Shown: piece by piece, positions 1 through 7,200 of the stretch
How the letters are laid out: every line of letters starts with the position of its first letter
How positions within the stretch are numbered: position 1 is the stretch's first letter
From: Planctomycetaceae bacterium
Lineage (GTDB): Bacteria; Planctomycetota; Planctomycetia; Pirellulales; Pirellulaceae
Length of the DNA stretch: 11,572 nt
Reading direction: 5' to 3'
NCBI GenBank assembly: GCA_007124535.1
Contig: SLEY01000345.1
Coordinates: forward strand, 1-11,572
Program-made: the position numbers and the translations under genes
Notes under the pieces: generated by a model
The model's database searches: none
What the model saw: only the letters and a program-made list of their open reading frames with translations
Told to the model about the DNA's origin: nothing

Positions 1-1
1 A

Positions 2-1504
2 GACGAACCGGTTGCCGGCCGGATCCGCGGCGGGTTGGTCGCCGAACACGGCGGTTCCGCCATCTCCGTCCGCGACTTCTGGCAGAATTATCCCAAAGGG
101 TTCGCCATCACACCGGACGGCGTGCGCGTCGATCTGTGCCCCGAATTCGAAGCCGGACGCTACGATGCCTTTCCGTTCGAAGAAGAGGGACACCAGCTGT
201 ACTACTACCTGCGCGACGGCGCCTATACGTTCAAGCGGGGAATGGCCAAAACGCATGACCTGCTGGTCGATTTCGGAGACCGAGCGGCGGAGCGGGCCGA
301 GTTGTTCCAGCGACCGTTGCTGCTGACCGCCGATCCCCATTGGTATTGCGACAGCCTGGCCTTTTACCGCGTCGCCCCCCGCGATCCGGAACGCTTCCCC
401 GCCTACGAACAGGCTGTCGAGCGCAATCTGCAAGGCTATCTCGCCCGGCGCGAGCGCCAACGCGATTACGGATTGATGAACTACGGCGATTGGTACGGCG
501 AACGCCGAGTCAACTGGGGGAACGTCGAATACGACACGCAGCACGCGTTCTTTCTGGAATACATCCGCTCCGGCAATCCCGAAGCGTTCTATTTGGGCGA
601 GGCGGCGCAGCTGCACCACCGGGACATCGATACGGTCCACTGGTGCGAGCACGGTCGGGACGTGGGACTGGTCTATGTGCATCAGATGGGCCATGTCGGC
701 GGCTATTATGACGAAGCCGTACCCGACACGCTGGGCATTCCCCGGGCGGGCGGCAGCATCGGTCATGCCTGGACCGAGGGCCATTTCGAGCACTATTTCC
801 TGACCGGCGACCGCCGCTCGCTCGAAACCGGACTGGCCGTCGCCGATTACTTCACCCATCGCGAACTCGCCCGGCCCTACGACTGGACCAGTGCCCGCGT
901 GCCCGGTTGGCATCTGATCATGCTGGCCTCGGCCCTGGGGGCCACCAACGACCCCTATTACTTGAACGCCGCCCGGATCGTCATCGACCGCGTGCTGGAG
1001 ACCCAGGACACGGAACCGCGCGAGTTACCCGCCTATCAACAGCAACCGGGCCGAACGCATCAGGTGGGCGGTTGGACCCGCATGATGGTGCCCGGGCATT
1101 GTCATTGCGAGCCGCGGCATCGTGGCAACGCCGGCTTCATGGTGAGCATTCTGTTGGCCGGCATGATCTACTACCACGATGTGACGCAGGACCCGGACGT
1201 CCGGGATGCCATCATTTTGGGGACCCGTTATCTGGTCGACGAATTCTACTGCTCGGAAGTCCATGGTTTCCGTTACACCAGTTGTCCGGAGATGCGTTAT
1301 CGTCCGGGTCTGATCCCCATGTACGCGGAAGCCATGGCCCGCGTCTATTTATGGACAGGCGACCCACGTTTTCTGGACCCGTTGACCGAAGGCCTTTCGC
1401 GCGGGGCCGGCGGCTCCAGTTATGGCAAAGGCTTCTCTCAATACTACCGCTCGGCCCCCCGCCTGCTGGCCGATCTGGCCGAAGCCGGCTTGACCCTGGA
1501 ATGA
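2..1504 (+). CDS. PcRGLX/YetA-like (PL26-type exo-rhamnogalacturonan lyase superfamily) protein, 5'-truncated
   Basis: The reading frame is open from base 2 to the TGA at 1502-1504, so about 500 C-terminal residues are visible and the N-terminus lies outside the window. A TTG at 35 is an arbitrary first start codon: in-frame codons before it are open and read like continuous protein (DEPVAGRIRGG). The first ~90 residues (VRDFWQNYPKG, then a LYYYLRDGAYTFKRGMAKTH stretch) look like a beta-sandwich edge. The rest, from about base 310, is helix-rich and punctuated by aromatic/His motifs: HWCEHGRDVGLVYVHQMGHV (bases 638-697), GHAWTEGHFEHYFLTGD (761-811) and GHCHCEPRHRGNAGFM (1097-1144). This fits the alpha/alpha-toroid domain of PcRGLX/YetA-like proteins. 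Known members of PL26 release disaccharides from rhamnogalacturonan I; substrate here is inferred. No signal peptide can be judged. It could instead be an uncharacterised toroid glycosidase or lyase. The gene converges on the beta-helix gene. Confidence 0.72.
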   Translation, partial: DEPVAGRIRGGLVAEHGGSAISVRDFWQNYPKGFAITPDGVRVDLCPEFEAGRYDAFPFEEEGHQLYYYLRDGAYTFKRGMAKTHDLLVDFGDRAAERAELFQRPLLLTADPHWYCDSLAFYRVAPRDPERFPAYEQAVERNLQGYLARRERQRDYGLMNYGDWYGERRVNWGNVEYDTQHAFFLEYIRSGNPEAFYLGEAAQLHHRDIDTVHWCEHGRDVGLVYVHQMGHVGGYYDEAVPDTLGIPRAGGSIGHAWTEGHFEHYFLTGDRRSLETGLAVADYFTHRELARPYDWTSARVPGWHLIMLASALGATNDPYYLNAARIVIDRVLETQDTEPRELPAYQQQPGRTHQVGGWTRMMVPGHCHCEPRHRGNAGFMVSILLAGMIYYHDVTQDPDVRDAIILGTRYLVDEFYCSEVHGFRYTSCPEMRYRPGLIPMYAEAMARVYLWTGDPRFLDPLTEGLSRGAGGSSYGKGFSQYYRSAPRLLADLAEAGLTLE

Positions 1505-1582
1505 ACTCGCTTCGCGTTCGCTTGGTTGGGCTGGCGGTCCGGAACGGCAGTTGGCAGGCGGTCCGGCTCGCGAAGGCCGCCA

Positions 1583-1623
1583 TGTCGCCTCCCGCAAATC
1601 ACAATTCAGGACGGGAGGCGGCG
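1583..1623. terminator. Candidate bidirectional terminator hairpin between convergent genes
   Basis: CGCCTCCCG (1586-1594) and CGGGAGGCG (1612-1620) form a perfect 9-bp inverted repeat around a 17-nt loop. In RNA the stem extends three more pairs to 1583/1623 with two G-U wobbles. It lies 79 nt after the stop of the upstream + gene and 24 nt past the stop of the minus-strand beta-helix gene, a natural place for a two-way terminator. No T-tract follows on either strand, so it is not a classical intrinsic terminator; it could act as an RNA 3'-end stabiliser or be a chance product of high GC. Confidence 0.42.
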
Positions 1624-1646
1624 AACCCAGCGAAGCGTCTACCGAT

Positions 1647-4037
1647 TCACGGAGGTGATCCGTCACGTTCGCCACTGGTGGCGAATGACCAGGGGGCTTC
1701 TTCCGCGGGGCGGGCGCCGCGGTTCGAGCGGGATTGGTCGATGATGGCCTCCACCTGCCAGAAATACTGCTCGCCCGCGTCCAGATCGCGCGTGAGGATG
1801 TGGGTGCGCCGGGTCTCGATCTCAACAATCACGTCCTGCATGGCCGCATCCCGGGAAATACGCACGCGGTAGCGGTCGGCGTTGTACGAGGGCGTCCACC
1901 AGAATTGGGTTTCCCCGGGATTCACATCGCCGGCTCCGGCTTCCGGACCGAGCTTGCGGAACGGCAAGGGCCCCAATTCGGTCCGAGCTTCGTCGGTTTG
2001 CAAACCGATCTTCTCGAAAGGAATCGGTTCGAATGGAATGTCTTCGCCCTCCGCTCCATACACACGGTCGTGGACGTCCTCCGCCACCCAATCCCGCACG
2101 GGGGAATCGTCACGCAGGGCGAAGTTCAGTTGGTCCGGGTCCACGAAGTCGCGGAGATCCTCGTCGACCTCCAGGTTGTTCCACCGCGGGGTGCCCTGAT
2201 TGTAGCCTTCGGCATAGGTGTCATAGAGGTAGGGATAGCGGCTGCGGTAGGGGTCCTGGCCGATGTTCATTTCCGCAACCTTCTCGGGAAATCCGTGACC
2301 ATGCGGCTGGTCGGTGTGCATTTTCCGGACGGCCCGTTGAATGCCCTCGACGTCTCCCGGTCCGTCCTGGACAAGCCGGGGACTTTGGATGGCCACGTTA
2401 TTGGCGACGGACGCCCCGCCGCCGCCATGAAACTTGATGACGCCCGTCGAACCCGTCCTGTAGAAGACATTGCCGAAGATCCGGGCCACGTAGATGGTGT
2501 CGTCGTCCAGGAAGATCGCCTGCACGCCCGGCCCGCCTTCGTGTTGGAGGAAAAGGTGATGGAAGAAGTTGTGGCGGATGACGTTGCCGGCGAACGTGGG
2601 GTTGCGGCCCACATAGATCGAGCCCATATCCGAGATGTTCTTCAGGACGTGGTGGATCTCGTTGAACGCGAATTCGTGTTCGTTGCCGCCGAACGTGATC
2701 GCCTGATGCTGAGCATGATGCATATGGGTATGCTCCACGCGGTGGCCCACGCCGCTCACGCTGACCGCGGGATTGTAATGCTGGATCCAGCGGTTGTAGC
2801 GGTGGATGTCGCAGTTGCGTACGAAATGGTCCGCCGGGGTGAGTCGGGCGCGGTCGCCGCCTCGCAAGGTCACGCCGCCCTGGCCCACGTGATAGATGTC
2901 GCAGCCTATCACGCCATGGTCTTGGCCGCCCTGAATCGCGATGGCTCTTCTCCCCAGAGCGCGCACGGTGCAGCCGATGATCCGGTTGCCGGCGCCGCCG
3001 GAAACGACGATGCCCATGTCACGGCCGTTCTCCAAGGTCAAACCCTGGAAGTGAACGTGCGAGGCGTTCTCGATTCGCACGAAGGGTGTGCCCAATTGGG
3101 AGACCTGGATCAGGGAATGCTCGAGGGGGTGGGCGGGCAGAAAGTACAGCATGCCCGCGGCACGGTCGATGTAGTATTCTCCGGGCTCCTCGATTTCCTC
3201 GAGCAAATTCACCGCATAATACTGGGTCGTGAAACGGCCCGGAAAACCGGGTTGACGAAATCCATACGAATGCGGATGCTCCGTCGTAAACGTGCCCGCT
3301 TCCAGATCGATTTCGGCAATCCCCACCGTATCGTGCGCCCAGGTCACGCCGAACAAGCCGGAAACAAAGAGATCCTCCGCCTCGGTCCAGCGCTCGGCCC
3401 GGTCGGTGTTGTACTCGAAGACCCCCGGCTGGTCCGCTTCGTCCCGGCCGCCCGCGATCACGTTTCCGAGCGGAATATGATCGCGGTTCGGCCAGCGGGC
3501 CACCGTCTGCGGAATGCCGTCGATGAAGAGTTCCGTAGGCGCCGGGATGTTCGCGCGGCCCCATCCGCGCGGACCGAAATCGCCATACTCCTCGATCCCC
3601 GCGGCCCCCAAATCGGCTTGCAGCACCCTCCCGCGCACGGATTCCAGCAGTCGCCCGAGGACCGCCGCATCCGTCACGGTTTCGAAGGCACCCGGATCGA
3701 GGACACGGCCCCCGTCCAAATACACCGCCTCGCCTTCCGCCGCCTTGTACACCACGGGCCTGCCGGGCTCGCCCGAATCCGCCGCGCCCAGCGCGAAGGT
3801 CGCGTTCCGGAAATAACGGCCTTCGCGCAAGATGACGGCCATCCCCGCCTCGCCCAATCCATGGGCCTCCCGGTGCTCCCGCACGGCATCCCGCGCCCGT
3901 TCGAGAGTTTGAAAAGGCGCCTCGCGGGACCCGGAATGCGCGTCATCGCCGTCCGGCGCGACAAAAAATTCGGCCGCCACCGCCGGCAGACCGAAAAACA
4001 AGACGAGTAAGGGCAGCATCACAATTCGTGTACGCAT
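1647..4037 (-). CDS. Secreted right-handed parallel beta-helix protein with C-terminal FnIII-like domain (possible glycosidase)
   Basis: A 796-residue protein. The ATG at 4037 is chosen because it has a GAGGAGA ribosome site 9 nt upstream and begins a clear signal peptide: MRTR, then a hydrophobic core at about residues 5-19, with cleavage near AVAA/EFF (residues 19-23). Residues 23-55 (FFVAPDGDDAHSGS, then PFQTLERARDAVRE) are the DUF1565-like start common to secreted beta-helix enzymes. Residues 160-310 are a beta-rich region. Residues about 320-555 are the beta-helix itself, with repeated short N/G/H-rich turns such as GNRIIGCTVRALG, VEHTHMHHAQHQAITFGGN, NEIHHV, RHNFFHHLF and FGNVFYR. SDMGSIYVG (D470) and FLDDD (D511-D513) place acidic residues on successive turns, as expected of a catalytic groove. 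Residues 700-788 (WWTPSYNADRYRVRIS to WSFATS) resemble a fibronectin type III domain. GH141- or GH120-like activity is possible; no substrate can be assigned. The protein probably acts outside the cytoplasm. Confidence 0.85.
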   Translation of the reverse strand: MRTRIVMLPLLVLFFGLPAVAAEFFVAPDGDDAHSGSREAPFQTLERARDAVREHREAHGLGEAGMAVILREGRYFRNATFALGAADSGEPGRPVVYKAAEGEAVYLDGGRVLDPGAFETVTDAAVLGRLLESVRGRVLQADLGAAGIEEYGDFGPRGWGRANIPAPTELFIDGIPQTVARWPNRDHIPLGNVIAGGRDEADQPGVFEYNTDRAERWTEAEDLFVSGLFGVTWAHDTVGIAEIDLEAGTFTTEHPHSYGFRQPGFPGRFTTQYYAVNLLEEIEEPGEYYIDRAAGMLYFLPAHPLEHSLIQVSQLGTPFVRIENASHVHFQGLTLENGRDMGIVVSGGAGNRIIGCTVRALGRRAIAIQGGQDHGVIGCDIYHVGQGGVTLRGGDRARLTPADHFVRNCDIHRYNRWIQHYNPAVSVSGVGHRVEHTHMHHAQHQAITFGGNEHEFAFNEIHHVLKNISDMGSIYVGRNPTFAGNVIRHNFFHHLFLQHEGGPGVQAIFLDDDTIYVARIFGNVFYRTGSTGVIKFHGGGGASVANNVAIQSPRLVQDGPGDVEGIQRAVRKMHTDQPHGHGFPEKVAEMNIGQDPYRSRYPYLYDTYAEGYNQGTPRWNNLEVDEDLRDFVDPDQLNFALRDDSPVRDWVAEDVHDRVYGAEGEDIPFEPIPFEKIGLQTDEARTELGPLPFRKLGPEAGAGDVNPGETQFWWTPSYNADRYRVRISRDAAMQDVIVEIETRRTHILTRDLDAGEQYFWQVEAIIDQSRSNRGARPAEEAPWSFATSGERDGSPP

Positions 4038-4046
4038 GGGCGCAAG

Positions 4047-4053
4047 TCTCCTC
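4047..4053 (-). promoter_or_regulatory. Ribosome binding site of the beta-helix gene
   Basis: Read on the minus strand this is GAGGAGA, 9 nt before the ATG at 4037. It supports the start at 4037 over the much longer open frame, which runs without a stop to 4916 through the intergenic gap and antisense to treY. Confidence 0.65.
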
Positions 4054-4072
4054 GGCTCCGCTCGGCCGCGCT

Positions 4073-4085
4073 GGGACCCGGTCCC
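4073..4085. promoter_or_regulatory. Palindrome in the leader of the beta-helix gene (possible operator)
   Basis: GGGACCCGGTCCC is a perfect 6-bp dyad around one central base, centred 42 bp upstream of the ATG and 20 bp beyond the ribosome site. GGGACC recurs at 4104-4109, 31 bp from the first copy, about three helical turns. This could be a regulator binding site, or in RNA a small 5-bp hairpin. There is no match to a known operator that I recognise, and chance occurrence in GC-rich DNA is possible. Confidence 0.25.
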
Positions 4086-4148
4086 CGTCTTTCGAACCAC
4101 ACCGGGACCAATCAAGACGCGGCACCGACCTGTCTCGATTGCACATGA

Positions 4149-4181
4149 CCGTGGACTCGGCGGTTCGGCAGCGTTCCACGG
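4149..4181. repeat. 7-bp inverted repeat in the intergenic leader
   Basis: CCGTGGA (4149-4155) and TCCACGG (4175-4181) are exact reverse complements around a 19-nt spacer. The repeat lies about 115-145 nt upstream of the beta-helix start and just downstream of the possible promoter, so it would fall in the 5' untranslated RNA. The right arm is followed by a short GGAACGGAACGG tandem. Function unknown. Confidence 0.3.
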
Positions 4182-4192
4182 AACGGAACGGA

Positions 4193-4221
4193 GTTTTAAC
4201 CCTCCCCCGGTGAGATTGCAA
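4193..4221 (-). promoter_or_regulatory. Possible sigma70-like promoter for the beta-helix gene
   Basis: On the minus strand TTGCAA (4216-4221) and TAAAAC (4193-4198) are separated by 17 bp. Each matches 4 of 6 positions of the -35 TTGACA and -10 TATAAT consensus. It is the most A/T-rich spot in the gap and would give a leader of roughly 150 nt. Planctomycetes often use divergent or alternative sigma factors, so this is a weak prediction. Confidence 0.25.
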
Positions 4222-4230
4222 CCCTTCGGA

Positions 4231-4260
4231 ACCTCCCAACGCGGAATCGCAGAGGGAGGT
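4231..4260 (-). terminator. Candidate transcription-end hairpin after treY
   Basis: ACCTCCC (4231-4237) pairs perfectly with GGGAGGT (4254-4260); inside, GCG and CGC flank a 4-nt loop, giving a two-tier hairpin. It starts 38 nt past the treY stop codon, at the end of the malQ-treZ-treY unit. No U-tract follows in the minus-strand transcript, so Rho-independent termination is not certain. Its stem core is the same as that of the hairpin at 1583-1623. Confidence 0.38.
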
Positions 4261-4297
4261 CGAATATCGACAGCCATTTCCTCGCCGATGCCAAGGC

Positions 4298-7200
4298 CTA
4301 ATGACGATCCGGTTCGGTGGAGAGGAGGGCGAGGGGGAAATCGGCGAGGGCGTCGGCGAGGTGGAGTTGGGTACCTTGCAGGGGGCATGGCTGGCCGGTG
4401 AAGTGATTCTTCAGGGGGCTGGTGAGAGGTTGGTCCAGGTTCAGGTGGGTATCGGACCAGACGTCGGGGCCGGTGGGGACCGGGAGGGTGTCGGCGTTTT
4501 CGGAGCGGGGCGTCAGGCCGGCCAGCAGGCGGGGGGCGATGCAGATGGCGGTAGGGGCGGTTGCCGTCCGGGGTCGCCAGAGCCAGGCGCAGACGTGGGA
4601 GGCCTGCGCGCCGACGGCGTGCAACGGGACGTATTGGCCGGAGAACAGCTCGGGGTGGCGGCGGCGGAACTGGAGGGTCTGCCAGGTGACCAGCAGTTTG
4701 AGCCGCGGGTCCTGCGGTTGGCGGCTCAATTGCCGGGCCAATTGCTGCAGGGCGGCGTTTCCGGAGGCCACCGCGGCGTGCAGTTCGTCCAGCAACTGGC
4801 GGCGGAGGGCGTAATCGACCGGGCGGCGATTGTCGGGATCGACCAGACTGAAATCCCACAGTTCCTGGCCCTGGTAGATATCGGGCACGCCGGGGGAGAC
4901 CAGTTTCAGGAAGCACTGGGAGAGGGCGGTGTACAGGCCCCAGGGCAGGACGTGCTGGTGAAAGGCTTGGAAACTGGCCAGGAACGGGTTCTTGCGTTGG
5001 GGGGACAGCACCTGCAGGACGAACTGCCGGACGGCTTCGTCATATTCCGGATCCGGCGAGATCCAACTGGTATGCCGCTTGGCCTCGTGAGTGGCTTTCT
5101 CCAGGTAGCCGAGCAGCCGTTCGACCAGTGTCTGATGGGCCTGCTCGCCGGGCGGTTCTATCGGCCAGATCCCGACCAGGGTCTGGTAGAACAGGTACTC
5201 GTCGTTCCGGCTGGGCGCGATTTGGCCGTCGACCGTGCGGTGGAAACGGCGGTTGAGTCGCGTCCAGCGATTGACGGCATCGCGCCAGGTGCGGGGGATT
5301 TCGGAGAGCACATGGATACGAGCCCGGACGTCTTCGCTGCGTTTGTTGTCGTGGGTCGAGGTGCAGAGCAGGGCGTGCGGCCAGTGGGTGTGGCGTGCCA
5401 GATTCTGTTCGTGGAATTCGTTCAGTGTGGTGGGGGGGTGGGCCGGGTCCCCGCCGACTTCGTTGCGGGAGGTCAAGCGATAGTAGCGGTAGAAGGCCGT
5501 ATCTTCGATGCCTTTGGCAGTGACCGGGCTGGTCACCTGCTGGAACCGGCCCACGAACTGTTCCCGCCGGAATTCGATGGCTTCGTCCAGGGTTGCTGGC
5601 AGTTCGAACAGCAGGACGCCGGCCACGAAGTCGAACACGGCGGCATCCATGGCCGGGTTGGTGCGCTTGGCCAGATTGACAGCGTGGCGGATGATCCGGC
5701 GGTCGCGCTCGGTGACGCCTTGGGCATGGGCGTAGGTCCGGTAGACGGGGAACAGGGAGAGGATTTCGCGGAGGGCGTGGCGGAGCGAATTGAGGGTAAA
5801 GTCGCGGGAGAAGCGCTGTTGTTCGGAAATTCGATTCAGGCGGCGGGCCAGCAGCTGCAGATCGCTGGCCATGGCGACGCGGAGGATCAAGCGTTTGGTT
5901 TCGCCGACGACCTGATTGAAATCGGCTTTCTCCTGGGTGAATCGCTGGTAGAGCTTGCCCAACTCCTTCCAGCCGCGGGGATCGACGAACAGGCCGGTGA
6001 CCGGGTTGAGGAAGTCGTAGCCGGTGGTCCCGGCCACGGGCCATTCGGTGGGCAGCGGTTCATCCGGTCCCAGGATCTTCTCGACGACCACGTACAGGGG
6101 GATTCTTTTGACTCCCGGGTGTGCGGGGGGCGCCGGTCGTTCCGGGCGAGCTGCCGGGGCGGCGCCCGGCGAGGCGTCGACCGCTTCCAGAGCATAATCG
6201 TGGGTCCATTCCGATAGACGCGGCACCAGTTCCGGTTCGAGCTGTTCCCAGCTGGGCAACTCGGAGGCGGCGTCCTCAGCCGGGCCCGGCGGGTTGTTGG
6301 GGGCTGCCGATTGCTGGTCGAGCAAGCGTTGGTAAGCGCGGCGTGCCAAAGCGCGGAGGTACCCGCCCTGCAGCCGCCAAAGGTATTCCAGCGGATCGAA
6401 GAGGCCATCGATATGATCGACGCGCAAGCCGGAAATCCGGCCTTCGGCCAGCAATTGGAAGACCAACTGGTGGGTGGCTTCAAAAACGGGGGGCAGTTCG
6501 GTGGAGAGCGCCGCCAGTTCATTAATATCAAAGAAACGCCGGTAGTTGATCTCATCCGACGCCGCCTTCCAATGCGCGAGCCGGTAGACCTGAGCGTCCA
6601 GCAATTCCTCCAGGCGATCGAAACTGGACGGTTCCCCGGGCTGGCCGTTGAAGCGTTCCACAACTCGCTGCACCACGGTGGCCATCTCGGGACAGCGTTC
6701 GGCCAGATGTTCCAAACGGTGCTTGATGATCTCCTTTTCCCGCTGCCGCTCCTCGATCCGGTCGCTGACCGTGGTCAGGCGGTCGGGCAGGTAGTCCAGT
6801 GCGGTGAGGATGCTTTCCAGTTCCAGCACGTATTCGGATTCGGGGGCCAAACTTTCTTTCAGTTCGGCGAGGACCTCGTTCAACGGCACGGCATAGGTGC
6901 GGGGGTCCAGCGGCAGGGTGTGTTCGTAATACCGGACGAAGAACGCGCCGCGGTCGAAGTGCAATTGCAGTTGGCCGCTCTCCAGCACCTGACCGAACTG
7001 ATCGCCCAGCATGGGCAGGAGGATCCGATTGCGGAGTTCTTCCTTGACCGGCCACCATTCGATATCGAAGAAGGGCGCGTAGGGGGAACTGGGCCCGTTC
7101 TCCAAAATATTCGTCCACCAGGCGTTTTCGCCGGGGGCCACGGCCATGTGGTTGGGGACGATATCCAGGATTTGCTTTAAGCCGTGTTGGCGTGCCGCAT

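Noticed and set aside
1668..1685. Perfect 8-bp dyad TTCGCCAC/GTGGCGAA with a 2-nt spacer
   Set aside because: It lies inside the coding end of the beta-helix gene, where codons for F-A-T-S-G-E account for it. There is no T-tract. It could assist termination of the + strand gene, but the evidence is too thin.
907..1872. 321-codon + strand frame running past the end of the PcRGLX-like gene
   Set aside because: It is out of frame with the recognisable toroid protein, R/G/P/H-rich, and ends inside the convergent gene. It has no supporting start signal.
1734..4010. 758-codon open frame on the + strand opposite the beta-helix gene
   Set aside because: The translation has no domain logic and is rich in V/H/D/R patterns typical of the complement of a GC-rich gene. 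The minus strand has a signal peptide, ribosome site and recognisable fold.
4038..4916. 293-codon upstream extension of the beta-helix reading frame
   Set aside because: It is Pro/Arg-rich, overlaps the end of treY out of frame, and lies before a clear ribosome site and signal peptide starting at 4037.
4301..6217. 638-codon + strand frame opposite treY
   Set aside because: It is antisense to well-conserved TreY motifs. The long Gly/Val/Gln-rich frame follows from scarce stop codons in GC-rich complementary sequence.
6725..6775. Charged helical stretch in TreY (residues about 240-256) considered as a fused coiled-coil domain
   Set aside because: Many TreY proteins have a charged helical segment at this place; it is not a fusion.
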